DNA of 9,264 bases, taken from positions 1 to 9,264 of the forward strand of contig HF993176.1 of NCBI GenBank assembly GCA_000436795.1. Direction: 5' to 3'. Source of the DNA: Bacteroides sp. CAG:1076. Lineage in GTDB: Bacteria; Bacteroidota; Bacteroidia; Bacteroidales; Bacteroidaceae. Every line of letters starts with the position of its first letter. Within the stretch, counting starts at the first letter, position 1. A model generated the notes under the pieces. The model saw only the letters and a program-made list of their open reading frames with translations, had not been told where the DNA came from and did no database searches. This document shows, in pieces, positions 1 through 6,422 of this stretch. A program made the position numbers and the translations under genes.

Positions 1-5
1 CTTTA

Positions 6-36
6 CAGCCGCACAATCTCCGCGACTTAGCGGCTG
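6..36 (-). other. Inverted repeat at the expected 5' end of the left-edge transcript
   Basis: CAGCCGC (6-12) and GCGGCTG (30-36) form a perfect 7-bp, GC-rich inverted repeat with a 17-nt loop. It starts directly downstream of the -7 element at 37-44 on the minus strand. RNA from that promoter would therefore begin with, or within a base or two of, this stem. An alternative smaller stem (CCGC/GCGG) can form inside it. It may protect the 5' end of the transcript or act as a leader structure. The role is inference; only the repeat is seen. Confidence 0.45.
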
Positions 37-66
37 CAAAGTTAGATATAATTTTCTAATCACAAA
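37..66 (-). promoter_or_regulatory. Bacteroidetes-type promoter reading off the left edge
   Basis: Read on the minus strand there is TTTG (63-66), an 18-nt spacer, then TAACTTTG (37-44). This matches the primary-sigma consensus of Bacteroidetes (-33 TTTG, -7 TAnnTTTG). It lies just past the hpf stop codon and points away from hpf, so it drives whatever lies left of position 1. In Bacteroidales genomes as I remember them, tRNA genes and tuf/secE/nusG follow hpf, which would suit a strong promoter. That content is not in the window. No hairpin terminator separates hpf from this promoter, so read-through is possible. Confidence 0.75.
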
Positions 67-84
67 ATATTTCTCGCGATTTTT

Positions 85-384
85 TTATTTACCCTGCTGT
101 TTTTCTTTCGATTTCAGCAGCTGTTTAGATAGTGCATCCATGCACACATCTATTGATTCTTCAAATGTATCACTTACCTTTTCAGCGTAAAACTCTGTAT
201 TCAGCGCCAAGACGCGTACACCAGCTTCCTTATTCATTGCTGTTTCAGGTTTTACTACTTTTAAAGACACCTCTACTTTCTTTATATTATCGCAAAACTT
301 CTCGAGCTTCTCTGCTTTTTTCTGAATAAAAGCTTCCAATTTTTCAGATGCGTCGAAATGAATTGATTGAATTCTTACTTCCAT
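85..384 (-). CDS. hpf: Ribosome hibernation promoting factor, short HPF/YfiA (RaiA) type
   Basis: This 99-residue protein belongs to the HPF/YfiA family, whose members bind in the 30S mRNA/tRNA channel and idle ribosomes during starvation or stationary phase. It opens MEVRIQSIHFDASEKL and continues through a lysine-rich helix (about 12-35), a strand with VEVSLKVV (37-44), and a second helix with DTFEESIDVCMDAL (72-85). This is the beta-alpha-beta-beta-beta-alpha layout of the family. It lacks the C-terminal dimerisation domain of long HPF, so it is the short form. It is the last gene of the rpsU-xerC-hpf operon, with 17 bp between the xerC stop and its ATG. Unlike every other gene here it has a full Shine-Dalgarno sequence (389-396). 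The family call is firm. Whether it acts like HPF or like YfiA cannot be read from the sequence. Confidence 0.93.
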   Translation of the reverse strand: MEVRIQSIHFDASEKLEAFIQKKAEKLEKFCDNIKKVEVSLKVVKPETAMNKEAGVRVLALNTEFYAEKVSDTFEESIDVCMDALSKQLLKSKEKQQGK

Positions 385-388
385 AAAT

Positions 389-396
389 ACCTCCTT
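389..396 (-). promoter_or_regulatory. Strong Shine-Dalgarno sequence of hpf
   Basis: Read on the minus strand, AAGGAGGT is followed by ATTT and the ATG of hpf, so GGAGG sits 5 nt from the start codon. It occupies most of the 17-bp xerC-hpf gap. None of the other starts in the window has a purine tract like this. Bacteroidetes initiation rarely uses SD pairing, so a full-consensus site is notable and fixes this start codon. Confidence 0.85.
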
Positions 397-401
397 TTTC
401 T

Positions 402-1283
402 TTACGCTCTAGGATGAGCTTGTTCATAAACTTTTTTCAACTCTTCAAAAGTCGTATGAGTATAAACCTCCGTTGTTGTCAAGCTCTCATGCCCCAGCAA
501 CTCTTTCACCGCCTCCAGTTCTGCATGGTTATTCAGCATCGAGGTTGCAAAAGTATGTCGCAAGACATGCGGACTTCTTTTTTTCAACGAAACGACCTTC
601 GAAAGATTACGTTTCACTAAGAGATATACCAGATAGGGATACAACGCTTTTCCGTTCTTCCGCACGAAAAATGCCCCCCCACCATCTGGCAAAAAATCTT
701 TTTTAGCAGAAAGATAAGCTTCTATATCCTCCTTCAGCTCATCACCGAAAGGAATCAAACGTTGCTTATTTCTTTTTCCCGTTACCTTTATCTGCTTAGC
801 ATACAAATCAACATCCGCATCCGTTAAGTTTATTAGCTCCGAACGTCGAATACCCGTTTCATAAAACATTTCCAATATCAAGCGATCGCGAACACCTTCA
901 AACCCAGCATCAAACGCCGTATCATCCAGCAAGCGAGCCATATCAGCATCTTTTACAAAAACAGGCAAAGGCTTCTTTTTCTTCGGACCCGTCACTTTCA
1001 TCAACGGATCAACCGAAACAACGCCTTGACGCAGCAAATAACGATAAAAAGAACGAAGTGAACTTAATTTCCGATTTACAGTAGTTGCCGTACAGCCACC
1101 CTCCATCAATGAGAGAACCCACCCACGAACGATATCCGCATCAACTGCCGCGAAATCCAGATTTTCATCCACCGTCTTAAAATACTCTTCAAATTTCGAG
1201 AGATCCGTACCATAACTAACAATTGTATCGTCAGAATAGTTTTTCTCAAAACGAAGATATTTCAAAAAAGATTCTTTCAGCAT
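402..1283 (-). CDS. xerC: Site-specific tyrosine recombinase, XerC/XerD type
   Basis: This 293-residue protein has the usual Xer length. An N-terminal SAM-like core-binding domain (about 1-90) contains the conserved pattern TVNRKLSSLRSFYRYL (68-83). The C-terminal catalytic domain (about 105-285) shows every active-site residue: R146 in ETGIRRSEL, K170 in VTGKRNK, H239 and R242 in SPHVLRHTFA, H265 in LGHESL, and the nucleophile Y274 in TEVYTH. Xer proteins resolve chromosome dimers at dif in the cytoplasm. The gene is second in the rpsU operon, 77 bp after rpsU. The spacer holds only a weak AT-rich inverted repeat (AATTATT 1301-1307, AATAATT 1335-1341). No attachment site, cargo or excisionase lies nearby, so it is a housekeeping Xer and not a phage integrase. 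XerC rather than XerD is assigned mainly from gene context and is less certain. Confidence 0.9.
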   Translation of the reverse strand: MLKESFLKYLRFEKNYSDDTIVSYGTDLSKFEEYFKTVDENLDFAAVDADIVRGWVLSLMEGGCTATTVNRKLSSLRSFYRYLLRQGVVSVDPLMKVTGPKKKKPLPVFVKDADMARLLDDTAFDAGFEGVRDRLILEMFYETGIRRSELINLTDADVDLYAKQIKVTGKRNKQRLIPFGDELKEDIEAYLSAKKDFLPDGGGAFFVRKNGKALYPYLVYLLVKRNLSKVVSLKKRSPHVLRHTFATSMLNNHAELEAVKELLGHESLTTTEVYTHTTFEELKKVYEQAHPRA

Positions 1284-1360
1284 AAAAAAAGCATCGCCTT
1301 AATTATTCAGCAACGAATTTATGAAAAAGAATTCAATAATTCAAAGTTTTTGCAGAATTA

Positions 1361-1552
1361 TTATTCTTCTACCTGGTGCATTTTCTGAACGTAAATAGCA
1401 CGTTCCATTTTCAGTCTTTTCAAAACAGACGGTTTGTCATACTGCTGTCTGCTTCTCAGTTCTTTTACAACACCTGTTTTTTCAAATTTTCTTTTGAATT
1501 TTTTCAGCGCTTTTTCAATGTTTTCGCCTTCTTTTACTGGTACTACAATCAT
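1361..1552 (-). CDS. rpsU: 30S ribosomal protein bS21
   Basis: This 63-residue basic protein has the bS21 signature MIVVPVKEGENIEKALKK, then KRKFEKTGVVKELRSRQ and a C-terminal lysine/arginine-rich helix. Length and charge fit the family. bS21 sits on the 30S platform near the 3' end of 16S rRNA. In Bacteroidetes ribosomes it is reported to help hide the anti-Shine-Dalgarno sequence, which would explain the scarcity of SD sites. The gene is first in its operon, with a consensus promoter at 1608-1638 and a leader of about 50 nt. No SD precedes the ATG; the preceding bases are an A/T tract. Autoregulation of rpsU through an SD has been described in Flavobacterium, and that element is absent here. 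Confidence 0.96.
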   Translation of the reverse strand: MIVVPVKEGENIEKALKKFKRKFEKTGVVKELRSRQQYDKPSVLKRLKMERAIYVQKMHQVEE

Positions 1553-1585
1553 GTTTTTAAAATTAAAGTATGTTGTTATTAAATT

Positions 1586-1600
1586 ATTCGATAGTCGAAT
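1586..1600 (-). other. Perfect hairpin in the rpsU leader
   Basis: ATTCGA (1586-1591), a 3-nt loop (1592-1594) and TCGAAT (1595-1600) form a perfect 6-bp stem with a triloop. On the minus strand it begins 8 bases after the -7 element, so it should be the first structure in the rpsU mRNA. It could be a 5'-end stabiliser, an operator for a DNA-binding protein, or a target for bS21 feedback. None of these is shown by the sequence alone. Confidence 0.45.
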
Positions 1601-1607
1601 TGCGGCG

Positions 1608-1638
1608 CAAAATTACACATACTTTCTTTATTTACAAA
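1608..1638 (-). promoter_or_regulatory. Promoter of the rpsU-xerC-hpf operon
   Basis: Read on the minus strand there is TTTG (1635-1638), a 19-nt spacer, then TAATTTTG (1608-1615). Both boxes are exact matches to the Bacteroidetes primary promoter consensus at the preferred spacing. Transcription should start near 1600-1604, giving an rpsU leader of about 50 nt. Confidence 0.85.
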
Positions 1639-1677
1639 ACTTTCCAATAGATTTTATCGAAAATACCTTAGAAATCG

Positions 1678-1685
1678 TACCTTTG
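1678..1685 (+). promoter_or_regulatory. Probable -7 element of the aminopeptidase P gene
   Basis: TACCTTTG matches the TAnnTTTG -7 consensus and lies 37 bp before the ATG. This suits a short leader. No clear TTTG is found 19-21 nt upstream; the nearest candidate is the T-run at 1652-1655. The -33 half is therefore weak. The promoter is divergent to that of rpsU, with about 40 bp between the two elements. Confidence 0.6.
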
Positions 1686-1722
1686 CTTTTTATAGTAAGT
1701 CTTTGACAAAACGTATTTTTAT

Positions 1723-3507
1723 ATGAAAGAAGAGATAAGAAAAAGAATCGCTTTACTGCGCACGTTCATGGTGCGACAAGGAATATCGGCTTTTATTGTG
1801 CCGAGCACAGATCCGCACTCCGGAGAATATGTACCGGCTCACTGGGAATCACGTAAATGGATATCCGGATTTACAGGTTCGGCCGGAACAGTTGTCATCA
1901 CGACTCAAGAGGGAGGGCTCTGGACAGACTCAAGATATTTTTTGCAAGCAGCCGATCAGTTAGAAGAAACAGGCATCAAACTCTTCAAAGACAGGCTGCC
2001 CGAAACACCATCTATTGCAGAATGGTTAGGAAATGTCTTGCATAAAGGAGAAAAGGTGGGCATAGATGGTTGGGTTAATGCGACAGACGAGACCGAAAGT
2101 CTCCGTGCATCACTCGTTTCTCAAGGCCTGGAACTTGTTTCCGTAGAGGATCCGTTCGAAACGTTATGGGAAAATCGTCCCTCCCTGCCGCTCAACGTAC
2201 CGTTTATCCTGCCAGAAACATATGCCGGAGTGTCATGTTCCGCCAAGCTGACTCAAATCAGAGAAAACATCTTGCACAATCAAGCTGACGGCATCTTGAT
2301 TTCTGCCCTCGATGAAATAGCCTGGACTTTAAACATGCGAGGCAACGACGTGCATTGCAATCCGGTCTTCATCAGCTACCTGCTTATCACTCAGTCTGAC
2401 GCAACCTTATATATCCTGCCCGAGAAGCTCACCCCTGAAATCAGCTGTTATCTCCAACAAAACGGAGTGCGTACCAAGAACTACACAGAAATAGAGAATG
2501 ATCTGCTACATTATTCAGGGAAATGCATACAACTCTCACCGGAAACGAACTATACGCTTTATTGCGCAGCAGCTTCTTCTGCACATGTCGATATTCTCCC
2601 CTCCCCCGTCCGCTTATTGAAAGCAATCAAAAATCCAACAGAAATAGCGGGATTTCATCAAGCCATGAAACGAGATGGCGTAGCAATGGTGCGCTTCCTG
2701 AAATGGCTGAAAGCGGCTGTCAAAGAAGGTAAGGAAACCGAACTTTCCGTCGACCGTAAATTATATGAGTTGCGAGCTGAGCAGGAGCATTTTCAGGGCA
2801 TCAGTTTCGATACGATTGCCGGCTATCAGGCACATGGAGCTATCGTACATTATGAAGCAACACCTGAAACAGATGTAACATTGCAACCCGAAGGATTCCT
2901 TCTGCTCGACAGTGGAGCACAATATCTGGACGGAACAACTGACATTACAAGAACCATCGCCTTAGGTAAAGTTTCCGAAGAACAAAAAACCGACTACACA
3001 CTGGTTCTGAAAGGATTTATTGCCTTGTCAAGAGCCGAGTTTCCTCAAGGCACCTGCGGTACACAACTCGACGTGCTGGCACGACAGTTCATGTGGAAAG
3101 CAGGTATCAATTACGGACACGGTACCGGGCATGGTGTAGGACATTTCCTGAATGTTCACGAAGGGCCTCATCAGATTCGAATGAACCATGTACCGACTCC
3201 TTTATGCCCCGGCATGACCATTACCAACGAACCGGGAATCTACAAATCCGGACGTTACGGCATCCGGACAGAAAACACAATGCTTGTAGTACCGTCCCGT
3301 GAAACAGAGTTCGGCGCCTTTTATAAATTTGAGCCTCTCACCCTCTGCCCGATAGACAAAGAAGCCATTCGTACAGACATGCTGACACAAGAAGAAACGG
3401 CATGGCTCGACGACTATCACCGACATGTTTTTGAAGTACTGTCTCCTATGTTGACGGCTCCCGAGCAGGAATGGTTGAAAGATGCAACATCCAGCTTACG
3501 TAAATAA
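1723..3507 (+). CDS. pepP: Xaa-Pro aminopeptidase, long three-domain M24B type
   Basis: This 594-residue metallopeptidase removes an N-terminal residue that is followed by proline. It is the long form, as in eukaryotic XPNPEP1, with two creatinase-like N domains (about 7-145 and 160-300) and a C-terminal pita-bread catalytic domain (about 310-540). It ends in a helical tail (541-594). All five dinuclear metal ligands are visible: D396 and D407 in DSGAQYLDGTTD, H470 in HGTGHGVG, E503 in TNEPGIY and E517 in GIRTEN. Active-site histidines are also present in YQAHGAIVHY (H371, H376) and NVHEGP (H479). There is no signal peptide, so it should be cytoplasmic and take part in peptide turnover. The start is the first ATG after TACCTTTG, and the family motif follows at once. 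The symbol is used loosely: E. coli PepP is a shorter, two-domain relative. Confidence 0.93.
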   Translation: MKEEIRKRIALLRTFMVRQGISAFIVPSTDPHSGEYVPAHWESRKWISGFTGSAGTVVITTQEGGLWTDSRYFLQAADQLEETGIKLFKDRLPETPSIAEWLGNVLHKGEKVGIDGWVNATDETESLRASLVSQGLELVSVEDPFETLWENRPSLPLNVPFILPETYAGVSCSAKLTQIRENILHNQADGILISALDEIAWTLNMRGNDVHCNPVFISYLLITQSDATLYILPEKLTPEISCYLQQNGVRTKNYTEIENDLLHYSGKCIQLSPETNYTLYCAAASSAHVDILPSPVRLLKAIKNPTEIAGFHQAMKRDGVAMVRFLKWLKAAVKEGKETELSVDRKLYELRAEQEHFQGISFDTIAGYQAHGAIVHYEATPETDVTLQPEGFLLLDSGAQYLDGTTDITRTIALGKVSEEQKTDYTLVLKGFIALSRAEFPQGTCGTQLDVLARQFMWKAGINYGHGTGHGVGHFLNVHEGPHQIRMNHVPTPLCPGMTITNEPGIYKSGRYGIRTENTMLVVPSRETEFGAFYKFEPLTLCPIDKEAIRTDMLTQEETAWLDDYHRHVFEVLSPMLTAPEQEWLKDATSSLRK

Positions 3508-3526
3508 TATAAAACAGCAAGATAAT

Positions 3527-4066
3527 ATGGCACTAATTAAATCAGTCAGAGGATTCACTCCTCAAATTGGCGAGAACTGTTATCTCGCCGACAATGCAAC
3601 GATTATAGGCGATGTCGTCATGGGACGGGATTGCAGCGTATGGTTCAATGCCGTATTACGCGGAGACGTGAACTCAATTCGTATCGGCGACCGCGTAAAT
3701 ATTCAGGACGGAACAGTCCTGCATACACTTTACGAGAAGTCGACCGTAGAAATCGGCAATGACGTTTCCATCGGGCACAACGTCACTCTGCACGGAGCCT
3801 GCGTACACGACAATGCACTGATCGGGATGGGGTCTACCCTGCTCGACCATGCAGTTGTGGGTGAAGGAGCTATTGTAGCCGCCGGAGCACTGGTCTTAGC
3901 CAATACAGTCATCGAACCTCATACTCTTTGGGGCGGTGTTCCAGCCAAATTTATAAAGAAAGTAGATCCGCAGCAAAGTAAAGAACTGAACCAGAAGATA
4001 GCAAACGGCTATCTGATGTACGCATCCTGGTTTAAGGAAAATGAAGAACATACCGACAAGTTATAA
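3527..4066 (+). CDS. Gamma-carbonic-anhydrase family hexapeptide-repeat protein (YrdA/PaaY-like)
   Basis: This 179-residue left-handed beta-helix protein should form trimers. Hexapeptide repeats run from about residue 12 to 135, followed by a C-terminal helix (about 148-175). Residues matching the gamma-class active site are in place: R45 and D47 in LRGDVNS, Q60 in NIQDG, and the zinc ligands H66 (TVLH), H84 and H89 (SIGHNVTLH). The acidic loop of archaeal Cam is missing, as in YrdA-type members, so activity is uncertain. The reading frame extends back to an ATG at 3482 inside the aminopeptidase gene. The family begins near MALIKSVRGF, which favours the ATG at 3527, 19 bp after the upstream stop. 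It is probably co-transcribed with the aminopeptidase; no SD or separate promoter is seen. Confidence 0.9.
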   Translation: MALIKSVRGFTPQIGENCYLADNATIIGDVVMGRDCSVWFNAVLRGDVNSIRIGDRVNIQDGTVLHTLYEKSTVEIGNDVSIGHNVTLHGACVHDNALIGMGSTLLDHAVVGEGAIVAAGALVLANTVIEPHTLWGGVPAKFIKKVDPQQSKELNQKIANGYLMYASWFKENEEHTDKL

Positions 4067-4121
4067 AAAAACAAACGGAGGGTAATTAACATAAAAGTTA
4101 TTTTACCCTCCGTTTGTTTTT
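4067..4121. terminator. Bidirectional intrinsic terminator, 19-bp perfect stem
   Basis: Arms 4067-4085 and 4103-4121 are perfectly complementary around a 17-nt loop. The core is ACAAACGGAGGGTAA against TTACCCTCCGTTTGT, flanked by an A-run on the left and a T-run on the right. Each strand therefore ends in a stem plus U-tract. It starts right after the carbonic-anhydrase-like stop codon. It also includes the first bases of the stop codon of the converging lipoprotein gene (4120-4122), so both transcription units end on the same structure. Confidence 0.92.
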
Positions 4122-5367
4122 ACTTTACTGTTTCATATTTCATAAATCCCCCGTGAGCATTAAATAGCCACCGGGTACCGTCTATCAGCAACACATGATA
4201 ACTTCCATCCTTCCTGTCCACATCCGTTATACCAACATCGGCCGCCGTATTCTTCCAATACGAGATAATGCCGGAAGGCAGCAATGGAAACATTGAATCC
4301 GGCCATATCTGTCCACCTCCGTTTATACGCAACCACTTATAATTACCATTAAACAAGAAACTGAATCCATTGGGTAAAGTAACAGAAACAAGCGGATGAT
4401 TATAGTCATGATTCCACGATATGGTCAACTGATGTACTTCAGTAAAATAGTTTTCCAGAAAATCCTGAACCTTATCTATCTTTATGACAAAAGTTTTCTT
4501 CCCCTCATATGTGCAAAGTGCCTTATCGGGCTGCACCTGCAAGGTATAATAATCTTTTTTATCACGGACGACAGAAGTAATCCGTGCACCCGGTTCATAT
4601 TTTCCGACTTCCTCCATTACCCTCTGAGGCAGCAGACTAAAGACCGTCTGCGGCAATGCAGGGAAAAGCATTTCATCACCTCTGCCAGCGGCAACCCGCT
4701 CAAACTCTCCGCTCACCGAAGTCCACTCCCCCTCTTTATTAAAGAGAAACAGATAAGTATCGTCGACCCATACCCGGTAAGCCAGCATAGAAGCATCCAA
4801 GACTTCCGAACCCAGAATTATCCGAGTAACTGTACCATCCGGAAATGCTTGCTGAATACAATCTTTCACTTTCTCAGGTAAATACTCTTCCCCGGTTTCA
4901 ACACTATACTCATAGCCCAGACAACGATTTCCTTCATGCTGGAAGACCATTCTTCTGCCGTCACTCAGTTCAGCACTGACGCCTTCCTTGACTGCATAAA
5001 CAGCAGAAACTGAAATTTCACCAAACTTTGCCTCCATAAAGTCGTACATCTCCCCCAAAAACTTACGAGCGAAAATCTGCATTCCCGCATCAGGGAAACT
5101 TACTTTTGTCCAGACACCATCCTTGGTAAAATTTACTTCTACATTATTCGACAGGACAACATGATATCCTGCATCCCCCTCGCTTACCCGTGAAATCCGT
5201 TCAATCATAGCTCCGGAAAAACGTCCCGATACAAACAACGATATATCGGAAGGAACCTCTTGCACAGATACAGTATCCTCCACATCATCGCCCGAACAGG
5301 AAGTTACCCACGGAAGCACTCCACCTAAAACGAGAGTCAAATAGCATAAACAGAACAGCTTCTTCAT
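4120..5367 (-). CDS. PepSY-like (DUF2874/BLIP-fold) multi-repeat lipoprotein
   Basis: This 415-residue exported lipoprotein starts with MKKLFCLCYL, a hydrophobic stretch, and the lipobox VTSC, with the lipidated Cys at residue 24. The residues after it, SGDDVED, resemble the acidic export signal that sends Bacteroidetes lipoproteins to the cell surface. By eye the mature protein has about six related units, near 39-93, 98-154, 163-222, 246-296, 297-350 and 363-414. Each has an amphipathic helix, often opened by LP, then strands ending in patterns like YHVLLIDGTRWLF followed by G-[KW]. This is the PepSY-like/BLIP-like plan, in which two units make a domain, so three domains. Ligand and function are unknown. 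A TTG start at 5379 would add MCEL; the ATG at 5367 gives a standard signal peptide and is preferred. The GTAC palindrome array lies 132 bp upstream. Confidence 0.82.
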   Translation of the reverse strand: MKKLFCLCYLTLVLGGVLPWVTSCSGDDVEDTVSVQEVPSDISLFVSGRFSGAMIERISRVSEGDAGYHVVLSNNVEVNFTKDGVWTKVSFPDAGMQIFARKFLGEMYDFMEAKFGEISVSAVYAVKEGVSAELSDGRRMVFQHEGNRCLGYEYSVETGEEYLPEKVKDCIQQAFPDGTVTRIILGSEVLDASMLAYRVWVDDTYLFLFNKEGEWTSVSGEFERVAAGRGDEMLFPALPQTVFSLLPQRVMEEVGKYEPGARITSVVRDKKDYYTLQVQPDKALCTYEGKKTFVIKIDKVQDFLENYFTEVHQLTISWNHDYNHPLVSVTLPNGFSFLFNGNYKWLRINGGGQIWPDSMFPLLPSGIISYWKNTAADVGITDVDRKDGSYHVLLIDGTRWLFNAHGGFMKYETVK

Positions 5368-5498
5368 AAGCTCGCACAATTAAGTCGTTAAAGTTAAGCA
5401 TTTTAGACGAGAAACCGCTAACTTTTTCTGTTAAAAAGCCGACATTTTTTTAAAAGGCTCTCACCTCTTCACTAAAAGGCCATGAAAAGTGATTCTCT

Positions 5499-5552
5499 TT
5501 TTGTACAAAACATTTTAAACTTTGTACAAATTTCCCGATGTTTTGTACAAAA
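5499..5552. repeat. Three GTAC-centred palindromes at exact 21-bp spacing
   Basis: TTTTGTACAAAA (5499-5510), TTTGTACAAA (5521-5530) and TTTTGTACAAAA (5541-5552) have centres at 5504.5, 5525.5 and 5546.5. They are two helical turns apart, on the same face of the DNA. Spacer sequences are only partly alike, so the palindromes are what is conserved. The array sits in the 265-bp gap between the LuxR gene stop (5633) and the lipoprotein start (5367). It looks like an operator for a dimeric regulator binding cooperatively. The rest of the gap holds two TAAAAGGC copies (5451-5458, 5473-5480), a weak -7-like TAACTTTA (5389-5396, minus) and no convincing terminator. Confidence 0.75.
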
Positions 5553-5632
5553 CAATAGAAAGACTCCTGCAGAAAAATTACACAACACCTCGACATTTTT
5601 CCTCCATCTTCCCCATATCCTTTCGCAAACAG

Positions 5633-6385
5633 TTACAGCAAATGCAATTCGCACGCAACACCAAAAGCCTGAGCCGAATTACTTACCTGTAGTTTTTGCA
5701 AGATATTTTGCCTGTGACGACTAACGGTATGTATACTGACAGACAGTTCATCGGCTATCTCCTTACTCGATTTTCCCTTTCCTATCAACAAGAGAATTTC
5801 TTTTTCCCGTTTCGAAAGCAAGTCCGAGCAATCGTACGTGTCGATATCCATACGGCTCCCGTCAGCAGAATTTACTATTCCGCTGCCCCGTAAAGGTCCG
5901 TCGGCCAAATTATAAAGGCATAAAGCCAGACAAATATTCCCGGAATCCTGTGCTATCACATAAAACATTCGATGCAAAACCAGGTAATACTTTCCCCCGC
6001 CATCGCGCATCCGGAGATACTCTTCCAGGTAATAATCACTACGCAGCTTTCCCGAAATATTTTTCAGAAAATGCAGGAAACGCAATTCACGGGTATGCTT
6101 TTTCAGCAAATCATCGGGATGAATCCGGCTAAATATATCTTCTTCCCAAATTGAATTGATGACATGATACGCTCCTTGCAAGGCTATCCCCAAAGACTCT
6201 CCCACTTTTCCATAATAGATATAGCTCCGGTTAGAGTCCATATCACTCAGGACAGCTATCGAGTTCTCGACTTCAGCATATGCCAAAGCTATTTGCTTAT
6301 AGCGTGCCAAATACAGGTTCAGATCCGCTTCTGTGCCAAAATCTTGTGCAAGCAGTTCATTATTCAGTGTTGTCTTTATGTTCAT
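5633..6385 (-). CDS. LuxR-type transcriptional regulator with N-terminal PAS-like sensor region
   Basis: This 250-residue protein has a C-terminal LuxR/GerE HTH (about 187-250) with the family pattern LSKREKEILLLIGKGKSSKE (from 190), then IADELSVSIHTVSRHRQNIL and KLQV. The N-terminal 170 residues have no receiver-domain aspartate pocket. They look like a PAS fold: NSIAVLSDMDSNRSYIYYGK (41-60), IHPDDLLKKH (88-97) as in PAS fold-3 proteins, and the strand-rich YYLEEYLRMRDGGGKYYLVL (118-137). It should be a cytoplasmic DNA-binding regulator responding to an unknown signal, not a phosphorylated response regulator. A TTG start at 6400 would add five residues; the ATG at 6385 is preferred. It is divergent to the DUF1349 gene and upstream of the lipoprotein gene, so both are natural candidate targets. 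Confidence 0.85.
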   Translation of the reverse strand: MNIKTTLNNELLAQDFGTEADLNLYLARYKQIALAYAEVENSIAVLSDMDSNRSYIYYGKVGESLGIALQGAYHVINSIWEEDIFSRIHPDDLLKKHTRELRFLHFLKNISGKLRSDYYLEEYLRMRDGGGKYYLVLHRMFYVIAQDSGNICLALCLYNLADGPLRGSGIVNSADGSRMDIDTYDCSDLLSKREKEILLLIGKGKSSKEIADELSVSIHTVSRHRQNILQKLQVSNSAQAFGVACELHLL

Positions 6386-6422
6386 AGCGCCAAAGGACAA
6401 AGAAAATTGGTTATTTATCAGT

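Noticed and set aside
402..1283. Tyrosine recombinase as evidence of an integrated mobile element
   Set aside because: Gene order with rpsU and hpf, a normal Xer length and the lack of att repeats or cargo mark it as a housekeeping Xer gene.
1301..1349. AT-rich inverted repeat AATTATT/AATAATT and a CAAAGTTT -7-like element between rpsU and xerC
   Set aside because: The stem is all A/T with a 27-nt loop, and the -7 lacks the T of TA and has no -33 partner. It is too weak to call as a terminator or internal promoter.
4396..4881. 161-codon plus-strand ORF inside the lipoprotein gene
   Set aside because: It is antisense to a gene with clear lipobox and repeat structure. Its product is low in recognisable pattern and it has no promoter.
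5368..5379. TTG start at 5379 for the lipoprotein (and likewise TTG at 6400 for the LuxR-type gene)
   Set aside because: In both cases an ATG lies a few codons downstream. For the lipoprotein it gives the standard MKK signal-peptide start.
5451..5480. Direct repeat TAAAAGGC at 5451-5458 and 5473-5480
   Set aside because: Only two 8-bp AT-rich copies at 22-bp spacing. This could easily be chance and shows no palindromy, unlike the nearby GTAC array.
5472..5654. 60-codon minus-strand ORF with a repeating CTK pattern every 7 residues
   Set aside because: The 7-residue period is only the 21-bp DNA repeat read in frame. The ORF also overlaps the end of the LuxR-type gene and has no start signal of its own.
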